Positions 9,289-33,000 of a stretch of 64,000 nt of DNA are shown here, piece after piece (position 1 is the stretch's first letter; every line of letters begins with the position of its first letter). The notes under the pieces were generated by a model. The model saw nothing but the letters and a program-made list of their open reading frames with translations, was not told the origin of the DNA and did no database searches. The translations under genes and the position numbers were made by a program. The stretch comes from Syngnathus acus (lineage: Eukaryota; Chordata; Actinopteri; Syngnathiformes; Syngnathidae): contig NC_051093.1 of NCBI RefSeq assembly GCF_901709675.1, forward strand, positions 7,089,053-7,153,052. The letters are read 5' to 3'.

Positions 9289-10673
9289 ATGATTGGCTTT
9301 TTTCTTTCTTTGTTTTCGCAAATCTTCCAGTCAGGTCAGTGTTATATCAGCTTCGACTCTCCAGTTCGTCACCGCGTGCTTGTTTGCAGCTGGTGAGATG
9401 CTCACAATCGCATTTGTGCCGAATGCTAACTTGCGTCATAGGTGAAGTTAGTTGCGAATCGCGTGGCATTGTGGGATGTGGCTGCCATTTTGGAACTAGC
9501 GGTTTCCATGGTGAATGTAAACAAAACTTTGCGGACGCTGCATGACGTTGATTCGTAGTTTTTGTATTGGTGCACTGCCCTCTGCTGGCTAAATTATCAA
9601 ACTTCCAAATCCAACGGGATTAAATCAATTTAAAACTGACAACGTTTTGAGTTTTTGAATTTCGTAAATGACATCCTAACATCCTTGTTTTTTCATAAAA
9701 ACAAAATAACAGCTGTGACCCAAGAGATGTTTATTGTCCAAAATCCTGTAACTTTTATTCTTCAGATGAAACATCCAGATGTTTATTGCAGTCATTTTTT
9801 TTCGCATTAATAAATGTTCACTCAGTAATAAATTATTTTATTTTCTCCAGGCTGGATAGGTGTGAACGAGCGCACCTTTATTGCTATCAAACCAGACGCC
9901 GTGCAGCGGAAACTGGTGGGTGAAATTGTGCAGCGTTTTGAGAGGAAAGGGTTCAAACTGGTGGCACTGAAACTTGTGCAGGTATAAAAGTGCACCACCT
10001 ACAGTACGTTCTTTATTTCTTATTTTCATACATTAATTATGTGCATGTCTCAGGCATCAGAGGATCTTCTTTTGGACCATTATTGGGATCTGCGGAACAA
10101 GCCTTTTTTCAGTGAACTGATTCACTACATGAGGTCTGGTCCAGTGGTTGCCATGGTGAGATGTTCTTGTGTTAAAATGGTACTTATATTAAACTAAGTT
10201 AATGGCTCCATTATGTTTTTCTATTCACTGAAGTGGAAGCCTCTTAGAAACGCATTCCTTATTTGCATTTTTGCTTGCGACACAGCTGTATTTTCATGAA
10301 TTTGTTGCATACAATAATAGAAAATAACATGAACCTCTCTTTGAACACACATAATAATGGCTGTGTGTTGATTCAGGTATGGCAGGGTCTCGATGTAGTC
10401 AAGACAGCACGCAAAATGTTGGGCGAGACCAATCCGGCTGAGTCTCTCCCTGGGACTATTCGTGGAGACTCCTGCGTGGATGTAGGAAGGTAAGAAAAAC
10501 TGAGGCAAAAAAAAACTATTTAAAAAAAAAACAAAAAAACTATGTTTGCACGCTGCAGGAATGTGATCCACGGCAGCGACTCTGTTCAGAGCGCCCAAAA
10601 GGAAATCTCCCTGTGGTTCAAGAAGCAGGAGCTTCAAATGTGGGAGCGCAACAGCATGCCCTGGATCTACTGA
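9289..10673 (+). CDS. nme3: Nucleoside diphosphate kinase 3
   Basis: Five exons, 9289-9334, 9851-9981, 10054-10155, 10377-10489 and 10559-10673, join in phase to 168 residues (human NME3 has 169). The enzyme moves the gamma phosphate from ATP to other nucleoside diphosphates through a phosphohistidine. NME3 is anchored by a hydrophobic N-terminus and known at the mitochondrial outer membrane. The 46-base first exon encodes that anchor ([14 protein letters not shown]) and begins in an ideal Kozak context (gccaccATG). Catalytic His135 lies in NVIHGSDS. Other family marks are [31 protein letters not shown] and PGTIRGD. The C-terminus is [10 protein letters not shown]. The long first intron (517 bases) holds non-repeat DNA. 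It is convergent with mapk8ip3, as in human. Confidence 0.95.
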
Positions 10674-11978
10674 CGACGACAACGCAGATTCTGCCTTTCA
10701 GTTTTGTCATCAGGATTTGGTGTTGCTCACTTGTTCCAGTGTGAGTGGAGGTGTACTTAATTCAATTACAATTTTGAGGGTGAAAAAGATGCGAGGTATG
10801 ACTATAATTGAACACCAGCTTTGTTATTAATAAATAAAAGGCGAGAAATGACACACATAGTACCAAACACTAGCTGGCTAATATTCCGTTTAAATAATGA
10901 AAATGCACTTTGCTTCTATAGCTCATGCATTCGTGCTGTGAGCATCGTGACCAAATTAGGAATAAATAAATGTGTCCATTGTTTACTTGAATCATAGTTT
11001 CAGTATTACTATTTTGCCATCTTTTGTCCACTAGATAGGTCAGAAAAGTATAAGTGAAAATGTCAAAAAGCAAATTGTACATTTAAACATCCAGCTTATC
11101 GATTCGTTTTGTGATGTTACATGACGGGTGTGTTTTGCTCACATAAAATATTTCTTAAGTCATCTTGTATTATGATATATTGCATATACACACAAAGACC
11201 TCAACTTTGCTGTTTATCAGCACACGTATGTTTAATATAACCCACACTGAGCTCAATGCATGAATTTTCCATCGTGACCAAAGAGGGATGGGTTTTGTAG
11301 ACATTTACAGCGACCTGTACACACAGTAACAAGAAATCCACCTGCTTTTTTGTCACCTGAAGCACCGCATTGACATCAGATCTTTAATTTACATCAGGGA
11401 GCTGCAGGTCCTCTCAACTGTTTCTATTGACCAATATCTCTTTAGGTTTGAGGTGAACATGCCTTCACCATCTAATCCATCCATTATTAATCAAGTAGTA
11501 TTCAATTGTTAATATTCCCACAAGGGTATTGGATGAAAGATTACTATTGTCTACTTGAAATGTAATTGTCAGTCATAGCATCTTTTAAAATATTTTTGGT
11601 ACATACAATAGATTTTGGGGAGGGGGGGGGGCTTTGAGCTGGAGAATTCTGGGTTCACTGGGTGGCGAACTAAAGGAAGAGAAGGAACCATGGGGCTGAT
11701 GCAGGACTAGAGAGTGCTTGAAGGGTGAATACACGACAGAGAAAACGGGATATTTATGAAGCTGAGTTACAAGGCCCACAATGATATTTGGAATGCCCTG
11801 ATGGGGACGGTAAAAGCAGGGCAGGTAGATTAGGAACGTACAAGGCATTAAAGGTTAGTAGTTGATGGGGCACAAGGGACGATGCACAGCTTGTACAGTA
11901 ATGGATTTAGAAGGGAGAACTTATACGTGACCAGGGATTTATATTACAGAGTTTGGAAGGAGATAGTGAGGGGAGAAG
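10674..11978. other. Convergent 3' UTRs of nme3 (+) and mapk8ip3 (-)
   Basis: For nme3, overlapping AATAAA signals lie at 10829-10838, 156 bases past the stop. For mapk8ip3 on the minus strand, the best signal I see is ATTAAA (tttaat at 11383-11388), which would give a 3' UTR of about 590 bases. No ORF of note lies here. Confidence 0.55.
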
Positions 11979-22876
<10,898 letters not shown>

Positions 22877-25569
22877 CGTGGCTGCTGCAGCTGGCTCCGG
22901 TGAGCCAGATGAGGACTTTCAAAGACCTTGTCGACTGTCGAGATGTTTTTGGATCAAGTCAACGCAGAAGAAACGTGTAAATCCGCATAACAGTCAACTC
23001 GGGGAAGGGCACGAAAAATATACAGAGGGCCACTCCTCCTCCCCCGCCACCAGCACGTCGTGTCACGGCCCAGCTAGTTGACTCCCTCCGAATAACACAA
23101 TGTACCGAATTGAGCGACGGTGGAACCGTGCTGCTGTTTCTCCAATGGATGTGGTATCACCGGCGCCATGGCGAGTGATAAGCGAGAGATGCCTTCGTCG
23201 ATAATGCCGCACCTGCCTCTCAGCAGCCGCAGCCACCGAGCACAGCCATTGCTGGCTCGGGAAATAAATACATAAATTAATAAATACAATAATAAATAAG
23301 AGCAATAACGACGACCTACGTCAATGTGAAGACATTGGTGCCATTTTTTTCGGGGTCGGGAGGTGATCGTGATGTCTCCCAATGGGAGAGGTTCTCGCTA
23401 CCGTTCGGATGGAGGAGACAGCTGACACGGTGGGGATGACGTCACAGTGACTGCATCAAGTTAGCACAAGGCACCGGAAACTTGGGTGAATGCTGAAAGT
23501 TTAAAATCAAGACGAGTTAAACAAAAACTACATCTGTAACTACTACAAAAGTAAAAATATGTATTAATTCAATACATACACGTAAACTGTGCACATAAGC
23601 GACGTATTGTTCACGTATAAACTTATTTTGAAGCACAAGTTCTGTGAGATCAAGTCCCATGAAGCTCATGTTTTAATTTTGCAGGGTAAAACCGGAAGTT
23701 GACTATTTTCCAAAGCACTTGGCCTGAAAAGTGGTTGGTGATACAATACAATAATAATGACGATGCACTCTGAAACTGATGCTTCTCTGTTCAGACAAAG
23801 ACAGTCGCTAAAAAGGCTCGGTGATAACCCAGCAAGCCACAGTTATCAGAAAAGTGATTACGAGTATGCTAGAGCTTAATGTTGAAAAAGGAAATGTGGC
23901 AATGCAACAGAGAAAACATTGAAGATATGGTGGAACATCAATTTCACGCAAGATGATTTGAAATTGATTTGAGTCACAAGGCCTTGCACTGGAGCACAGT
24001 CTGCAGTCATATGGAGAAAATAAGCAAGACACAAAGAAAACACTGAGGAAGGAAACGTGAAGAAAATAAAACTTATCAGTAATTGATGAAAAATTTCCCT
24101 TATCACTCTGACTACTGATGTGCTCATTAACCACTTAACTGTGACGTACCGTACCTAAGATGTAAACAATTTGCTTTGGTAACAACCTAAAATGCATATT
24201 CTTGTTATGGAATGGTTGTGACAAATTTAATAATCGTGACATTACAGAAATCATTATTTCTGTACACTACAAAAGGTTACCACAAGGTGGCAGTATCTAT
24301 TGGTCAAAAATCACAGGTAATGATAATTTAATTAAGTGCTGCAACCAGTGCTAAAATATGCATGTTTTTCCTACTGACTGCAGTTGAACAAGATGGATTT
24401 TGGGGAAAGACTGAGGGTGATAATACTGAGAGTAAGAATTGTCAAGAACGCTGGAAAACAAGACCTTCTCTGTGTGCTGAATTCACACTGCTATAAACAT
24501 TCAGGGCATGCGCAGTATTTGTTTTGCAAGTGTCTCACCATTTTCATAGTTACCAGTAAAGCTCAAGTATTTACAGAATGACGTCCAGTCGGGTATTCAA
24601 CTGCAAAAAAACATTTTATTGCAATACACAGGATTGAATTCTGCTGGACTCATTGCTGCCACTGCCAGGCACGTCAACACACAGGGGGACTGGCCGGTGC
24701 CGGAATACCTTCAATGTGGATTATGAAATGGGTGAAGAGGTGATAACTAATCAGCTCACCTTAACTCAGGCGCCACAATTTGTTCAGAGTTTCCCTGTCA
24801 CCAACGGTTTTAATTTAAAACATAAACAGAGGCCAACCCCGAGGCGGAGGGGAAAGAAAAAAAAAAAAAAACTAACGGCAAGTTCTCAGATAGCAAGCAA
24901 TGAAGGCAAAGCAGAAAATACACATTGGTATAAAAATCAACATGGAATTTCTTAAGGGGACACAGAAACATTTTGGAGTAAACAATCGCTTTCGTCTTTG
25001 ATTCAATATAATTTTTTGGTATTTTTTTTCCCACTGAAAAATCAATTCTGACCCAGGACCATTTGTATCAGGCACATGTTTGGATGACAGGAAGAGGAAT
25101 ACGAACGAGACCATAGATGAGAGAACTGCTCTCATTGGTGGTCTGAACTAAGCCAATGACAAAAACAAAGGTCATTTTAAAGGCCACCCTGTTACTTGAA
25201 AAAAAAGGCAAACCATGAGGGGATTGTGCACCCTGCAATTTGAGTAAGGGTCTGGTGTAGGGGGAAAAAAAAAAAAACAGTATCGCGATGGAACCATTTC
25301 ACAGTGGTAGTGATTGTTGATTGAAAAGGCGAGTGATTGTATTATGCAGGTTAATGGGGTGAAAGAGGAATAGGGAGGGGAGACAATGCGCTGGAAGTTA
25401 GACTGAAACTGCAACAAGATGACGACAACAGATCAGTCCGCGTTTGCTTACAAGACCAACAGATCTTGATCTTCTCATGTCAGACTACCATGAGGGATGG
25501 TTAGTGGTGGAATGAAAGGAGATGCATAGGGGAGCAGACAAAACAAGGAGCAGGGGTGGGGTCGGCAAA
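22877..25569. other. mapk8ip3 5' region and jpt2 3' UTR
   Basis: The mapk8ip3 5' UTR and promoter should lie in about 22877-23450. From about 23450 to 24600 I see no gene or clear repeat. A minus-strand AATAAA (tttatt at 24615-24620) suggests that the jpt2 3' UTR is about 950 bases long and reaches from 25569 down to about 24600. Confidence 0.5.
24615..24620 (-). promoter_or_regulatory. Polyadenylation signal, jpt2
   Basis: This is AATAAA on the minus strand, the best-placed signal downstream of jpt2. Confidence 0.5.
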
Positions 25570-27993
25570 TCAGTAGAACACAACACTGGACTTTCCTCCC
25601 GGGGGGTTAAGGACCCTGTTGTGAGAGCGAGGCTTGGGTCCCAGGTGAGGCTCGTGGTTCTTCTTGTCATCAGTGGGTGGGGTGGATGAGGAGCCTGAGG
25701 AGTCGGAGCCAGGCTCTGGGGTAGCTGGAGCAGCAATAGGCTCCTCCTGAGCTGGCACAGCGACTGGTGAGGCAATTTGCTCTTTAACCTCGGGCTGGCT
25801 TACGTCGACTTCGGGCTGGCTGACTTTGACCTCGGGTTGGCTGACTTTGACCTCGGGCTGGCTGACTTTGACCTCGGGCTGGCTGACTTTGACCTCGGGC
25901 TGGCTGACTTTGACCTCGGGCTGGCTGACTTTGACCTCAGTTGCTATGAGATGAAATAAATTCATTATGAAAATGCCAAGGAGGGGGTCTAAAGCTGTGC
26001 TTGTGGAAGGGTCACTTAAAAAGTTTCAAACCGAGTATAGTTGCTCGCTGTTTATATACAAAACTGTATATATATATTTTTAATGTTGCAAAACTTCAAA
26101 ATATTTTAATAGCTTTGTGTAAGACGCTCACCTGGTGATTCGGGTTCAGGTACTACACTTAGATTGTCCTGCAAAAAACAAACATAAAAACAATTATGGC
26201 CAATTTCCAACAATCTATTGACTCCAAGTAAGCCTGCAGCACTGCACTAGCACACTCAGCATATTCCGAATTCAATCACGTAGCAATGCTTCACTCCACA
26301 AGCTGGTCATGGTTAGTCAGCAGAGAAAGGCGAAATGAAAAGTCGAGTAGACTTCACCTTTGGCTTATTTGGGTGACTTCGGCTTGGGCTGTGAACATCT
26401 GCACTATCCTCTGAGCCAAATATGTTGCTAGATGGTCCACCTGGAGGAAGGGGTCTCTGTGGTCGAACTGGAGGTTCAGGTTCCCCAAATATTCCACTGC
26501 TCTTACCACCTACAGGACACCAGAGATGTGTTATGAGTAATACCGTTGTTTGTTGTCCATTGTACACAATTATGTCAACATTCTTGAATAAGACGTTTGA
26601 CTCCATAAGCATGTTAGTTACAGATCATGGCCTATTTCAACAAAATTAAATTATTTAAATAAAATACTTTTTTTTTTCTTCTTAAAAACCAGCCTTTGTT
26701 CACCTTTGGTTTGATACGACTAATATGGCTGCGTATTCGTCATATTAGGTCACACTTTGCACAAAGTCTTATATTGATGAGTCACAACTCAAAACTGGCA
26801 TGCTTAACTTTGGAAAGGCTCAGCAGAGACGCAGATTACATTCAAAGGAGGGAACAGTGAAGATGTCTATGCAGAGTTCATCACATGAAAGTAACAGTTT
26901 TCACACGCTAGCCCTTTCCCACATCCGTCACACGCTTATCTTACCCGGAGGGTTGGAGCGCCTGGGTGCAGCCTGGGGCTCCTCTGGAGAACCAAACAGG
27001 TTGGAGGCCATTTTATTTGGTCTTCTAGATTGGGGGGCTTCCTCTTCATAGCCACCAAACAGATTACTGGAGGCACCGCCGGGGGGTCGCAGCACCCTGC
27101 AGAGGAAAGGCTCTTAGCACAACTTGAATGAGAATTAAGTTTGCAATCCAATTATATCAAGTCTGTCTTTAGTGCAGAATCCATATAGAACTTAAAACGA
27201 TCTGAAACGACGTGCACCATTTTGTTTGTTTGACACTAGGATTATATGACCTACATTGGAATATTCTCATTCACAGTGAACCCCACAGAATAATTAAATG
27301 CTCTTCCACTGCCAACAAATAGATTCAATCCAAACTGTGCACTTTTTGTTTGACAGTGTGCAATGAGTTTTTTTGGTGCAAAATATGGGCGTTATGTATG
27401 CTACACCGCAATACTAAAGCGGAATGGACATTCAACGCAGCACACAGTCCACGCTGACAGACAACATGATCATATGGTCGCAAAGGGCGCCATATCGTTG
27501 CAAAAACTGCGAGACTTTCACAAGTTACCAGAAACAATCGCACGATTTAAATCGTGCTATTCTACAGCAGACAACAAAAGTGAGCAACATAAATGGATCT
27601 TATGAATCGCTACACACTATTAAAGGGAACAATCATGTAGCCGAGTAGCGGATGAGCTAGCACAAAGACGAGACAAGAGCTTCACACTTCCGCAGGCGCA
27701 GAAGACAACGCCTGCTCGCTTAGCGTCAAAGCTAATTCTCAAAATGTATTCGTCTGGGCAATTTATAACACGCCAGTTTAAGATTATTCAAACTGATGAT
27801 GACTTGAAAGGTTCCTGCTGATATATTTGACGGAAAAAAAAACTGACGCCAAGAGCTATAACGTATGTTTAATTCACATGACATACGCTAGTCGAGCAGT
27901 TACCCAAGCTTCAAATAATCAAGAAACTCCTAATTACCTTGAGCTTGGTTTTGACCCAGTGTCCAACCCTTGAAACATGTTCGTCGAAGTCAT
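25570..27993 (-). CDS. jpt2: Jupiter microtubule-associated homolog 2 (HN1L)
   Basis: Five exons, 27993-27938, 27096-26945, 26509-26358, 26168-26132 and 25943-25570, join in phase to 256 residues. That is longer than human JPT2 (about 190). JPT proteins are small, basic, largely disordered proteins linked to microtubules; JPT2 also binds NAADP in calcium signalling. The family signature is repeated: [55 protein letters not shown], and the C-terminal [16 protein letters not shown]. The extra length comes mostly from seven tandem copies of the heptad VKVSQPE in the last exon. The start ([11 protein letters not shown]) matches the family. It lies next to mapk8ip3 on the same strand, as in human. 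Confidence 0.93.
25789..25935 (-). repeat. Coding minisatellite: seven 21-bp units in jpt2
   Basis: Six VKVSQPE units and one VDVSQPE unit (residues about 136-184) are encoded by near-identical 21-bp repeats of the type gacctcgggctggctgactt (plus strand). The unit length is a multiple of three, so copy-number change keeps the frame. Confidence 0.9.
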
Positions 27994-30043
27994 CGTGGGT
28001 TTTGTTGAAAGTCTTCAAATTTCCTAAGACAACTTCGTCACTCTGCCAACTGGACGACTTGGAGGTTCCTCCTTCGTCTCGTCTGATCCCACCCAAACTC
28101 CTTTGCGAAGAGTGTCAGTCTAAGCGAGAGTGACACCGCGGGATATATCCGGTCCGTTGCCGAGTTGCTGTTATGGGGTGCGCTTGTTTTATGTCGCAGG
28201 ATAGCCCGCTGGGACGATCGGTAAATCTGTTTTTTGACCAAAGTAAGCAGGAAAAGTACATTTATTTTCAAATGTTGTAAGTTAAAGTCAAAAGTCATCA
28301 TAAAATGCATACTCAAGTAGAGTAGACTCCTGCAAAAGACGGAAACGTATCATTTTATGCCAACGCTGTGAGGCAGTATACGGTGTGTACTTGGGCGTAA
28401 CTCTTCAATATAGCTGCAAATGTAATTCCAAACTAAAATTGTGGTCAAATAAAATTATCTAAACAAATTAATTTACTGTTAGTGCGTTTGGGTACCTAAA
28501 TCATTAGGAGTAGAAAACGTTCAAATACGTGACAGGAAAAGAAATACAATTGGTCCTTCACCTGGCGTTTCAGATTACCGATTGGTAGAACGCCACGTCA
28601 ATCAAGCTTTACCCGCGCTCCTCGTGGATTTCCAAGCCAATCACAGGATTTGTTTTCGAGTTGTAGTGGGCGTGCCAACGCGCGTGGATGAGCGAGCCAC
28701 ATGAACTGTCATATGCAGCCAAATTGGAGGCAAGCTACTAACGTGCATGGTTAGCTTGGACCGTGAATGGAAACGTCACTTTTGGGCCTTTACTGCAGGT
28801 AATTCCCAACGATTCATGTTGTTTTATATATATATACATCTCCAAACAAATGCTTCAAGGGATAATAAACGGCATGACTTCAAATAGTTATGCAGTGTGC
28901 AAACGCTAGCTGGTGATGTTAGCGGTTTTGCTAGAAATCACTTTATGAATGGAAATGACTGTTGTATACTTTTGTTTACTCTTATTTATAACAGTGAGCT
29001 CGTCAACTGATCGTCTGTCTCCCTCAAAACATTGTCTCGTTTGTAAAATACAGAATTGGTGGATGGATGTTTATTCTCCTCACGATCAGTTACTACGTGG
29101 CAATTTGCATTCACTAGTTTGTATTTCTTTATTGCTGTGACTACAATAGGTTAGAGTAACAATGCTAGATTGGATTAAAGTCAACTGAAGTCACAAAGAG
29201 CATGTTAAAAAGTGGATGTTATGGCACGTTTTTCATCTTGATTCCACAAATACCCAAGTTGTGGTTGTTGTTTTTGTAAAATGAAGGCTGGACCTGGAGT
29301 TTGTGTCCGTAATAAGAGATATTTTGAGTTATTACTCACTTATGACACAACAAGGTTTTAAAGGTTGTAATGCTGTCATTTCTTCGCATTTTCAACCCCA
29401 AATCCTCATCACAATCTCCATTTATTATATCTGGTAATACGTTCTTGTCACCACTATGATGTAATACTTCATTCTCAAAATATCAAAATATCCATATCTC
29501 AGCTAAATAACATAGTGAGTTTATCAAGCTGTACTTTAGGAATCAGTACCACTGTAACTATACCAATGTAATACATGATGCTCACACACATAGCCCTCCC
29601 TTTGATTTCGAAACAGGAATATAACTGTGTCAACATTACGATTAGAAATGACATTGCAATCACCAAAGCAAAAAAATAAAATACATGATATATATGAAAT
29701 AGATGTGATTTATATACTGCACGTGTAGACAGTGACGTAGAAACGTGTGAAGTGCACTAAGGTTTATTAAAGTATTATCGTGGCAAATAAGCACAAATGA
29801 CCGCATGAGTGAGTAATATTGTTGGCGGCATGGGTCAAATATGACGTTCTAGTGTTGGGTCGAAAACTTTGATGAGTTGTATTATCGAAGCATTGAGTAT
29901 ATTACCGATAGAGAACAGTGGAACTGCGCTGAGTTCGTCTCAGTTGAAGCTGGACAACGACAGAGCAGCAGGGAGCGACGACACCGTGGTGGATTTATTA
30001 TGCCCAATTTGATCAGTTATTGCCAGTCGAACCGGTCATACCC
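27994..30043. other. Head-to-head region between jpt2 (-) and cramp1 (+)
   Basis: Both genes start outward from this 2-kb gap. Inverted CCAAT motifs lie near 28578 and 28640. A possible noncoding exon ends with a good donor at about 28798 (ctgcag|gtaatt), but I cannot tie it to a transcript. The cramp1 5' UTR should end at 30043. No other gene is seen. Confidence 0.45.
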
Positions 30044-33000
30044 ATGGTGAAGAGAAAGAAGACGTCGCCCACTTCCGAAGATCATGAAATTGGGTAAAAT
30101 TGTGTTTAGAAGAAACACTTTAAATAGAGGTCGAATGCACCGACGGGTTCTCGTTGTCGTTTCTGCAGGGCGCTAAACTGAAAAGCGCTTGCATTTGAAT
30201 TTAGTTCATATTCAACCTTAATATTGGCCAAATCAAACGCTGGGGAGGCTAGTAAACACCCCGAGCCGTTCGCGGGATGTGTCGGTGGTTAAGTTAAATT
30301 TATTTGATTGCTGTAAATGAATATATTTTGTGTTGTTTTGTCGGGACTGGAGAGGGGATTTGAAACAAACAGCGGCGGCCATGTTGAGAGACAGCAAACG
30401 TCGTGTTTAGAAGTTAATTTTGCTCATCGCCTTAGTCCTCATGTGTCTTTTTGGACTCTGTGTGTTGTGGCAGCATGACACCGGGCTCCAGGGAGGGGAT
30501 CGGTGTCGATGGGACGGCGAATCCGTCCAGAAAAGCCGACGGTTGCGACGAGGAGGAGAGCGGAGAGCAGGCGACCGAGGAGCGCAGTACAAAGGGAGAC
30601 GAGCGAGTGGAAATTCTTAATCCAGCACCCGCTACTCTCAGCCCCGGTTCGGTTCAACCCGGATCGGGTTCCAGCCAACAGACCCATCCCTCGGTGGAGC
30701 CCAGTACCCCGTGTCACGACCAACATCATTTTCTCCGGTCCAGCGTTCGACCTCCAAGCAAAAGGATCCGGAAGGATTCCATCGGCTCGACCATCAACGG
30801 CCATGGCGTGGCCAAATCGAAAGGTAACAGCAAACGGGAATTTGTTTTAAGTGTTTTTTTTTTTTTTATCCCGTCCATTTGGACTGGTTCCGAACATGCT
30901 CTCTGCTTTGACAATATCCATGACAAGTCACAGTGACCCAAAACTTGCATTGTCACCCCACTAGTTTGAGACTACATGTTAGAGGGGGGCCATGAGAAAA
31001 GCAGTCAAAAGATTTTACTCTTATTATTTCCACTCAAACAAAAGGTGTCTGTCTGTAGAATGATAGTCATATAAAGATAAAGGCAGTGTCTTTATCTGGC
31101 AACATAAACGATCTTGGGAAGAAAAAAAAAATACGTGACTGCTGGATTTTCATGCCGCACATTTGCAGATTCTAAAGATAATTTTACAGCCACATTTTTG
31201 ATGTGTATCGTAAAACCAAAATATCCACAGTGCAACTGCGACATTCTGACCCGCAGGTCAAGTGAAAGTGCCAATAAAAAATGTCTTTGCGATGAAAATG
31301 CAGTTTTGATTGTCAGATGTAACAATTTTCGCTACTATGGTTGTAGTTTGTAGTCCTGTAGAAATCCCTCAAACTAAGATTTGAGTTTCCTATCATGTTA
31401 CTAAATAAGGCAACAGAAATATTATTAAAAAAACTCTCCCATAAATAACAATACATAAGTTAAAAGCCTCTCTGACAGTGCCAATTGAAGCAAAGCTTTG
31501 TTTTCTTTGTATAGCTAGTTAGTGTCGATTTACGTTTTCACAATAATAATGAATTTGTATTGACAGTGAAGTAGCCAAAGCTTCATCATAAATTGTCTTA
31601 TATCTTAAGTTGTTGGCAAAAATAAATCATTTTGCAGGACTTCACAGATATCATTAATTGACCAAGCTATGTACATTGATGCTATTTTTGAGCTCATCTA
31701 TTTTGAGAGAGAGAGAGAGAGAGCGAGGCGCATCAAGGTTAGTGTCTCTGAGATGCGCAGCAAGCTAACAACTCCCTCTCCGTTTGTTTTGATACCTTCT
31801 GGCACAATTGTGCTTTTACGTTTGGCCATCGGAGCCCACCCGGAGTTGATTTTGGATCTGCGTGCCAGAGAATTGGCCAAAGAAAAACTGGTTTACTTTT
31901 CTTGGTTCTCTGCCAAAACTAAACGCCAGTATAAAAGTCTCTGCAGGTTTCGTGCTTTGACAACCTCACACAAATACACCATTTTGTTAGAAGCTTGGGT
32001 GATGTGTAACTGCCCTGTGTATTCCAGGTGCAGAGAATGGCTCATCTTCCCAGGGTGCTTTGGGACAATCTGGACCTGCTGCTGGATCTTCTGGGGGAGT
32101 CTCCAAGACCACAAAGGGCCAAGGATCCACCGAGAAGGAGGAGCAAGCTGGTAACCAAAAGCGAGCTCGTCGGCAGTGGGAGTCTTGGAGCGCGGAGGAT
32201 AAAAACAGTTTCTTCGAAGGGCTTTATGAGGTAGGAGGCGGAACTGTTGTTTTTTTATTAAATGGGGCCTTCTCATCTATACATCGTTAACGTTCTACAG
32301 CATGGCAAGGATTTCGAGGCCATCCAGAATAACATCGCCATGAAGTACAAGAAGAGAGGCAAGCCAGCTAACATGGTGAAAAACAAGGAGCAAGTCCGCC
32401 ATTTCTACTACCGCACATGGCACAAGATCTCCAAGCACATTGACTTTGCTAACGGTACGTTTTCTTGTCTTGTCTATAAAAAAAAAGGGCAAATATTATC
32501 CCAAACAGATTGAGTTAAGTTGACGCTTCGAATTGTCTTAAATGTATGGGATTACAGCACCACCTGCTGCTTAGGAAAGTGTTTCGGCCATGACACTCGT
32601 GTGCCTCACTGCACGTCCTCCATGATTACTGTCAATTTTTTATTTTTGCATGTCGTACGTCTCATCTGACTCTCCCTTTCCTCTCGTCCTCAGTGTATAC
32701 TCGAGTGCTGAAAAAATCCTCTCAGGAGCTGTACGGTCTCATCTGCTATGCCGAGCTCCGCAAAAAAGTTGGAGGGCGTAAGTAAAAGTTCTGCACACTT
32801 TTCCTCAAACATGTTTTGAGGCTGTGGGGTCACGAGGGATGCAATTAAACACGGCATGCAAACAACCTGCTCCACCCCGACCCCCCCTCCTCCTTGCAAA
32901 CACACCTTTTGGTCTTTTGGGAAAGCTGCTCTGCAGGAACAAACAATTGTTTGACTTTGCATTTGGTCTCATACAGTCATGGATGACAAGAATGTGGCAA

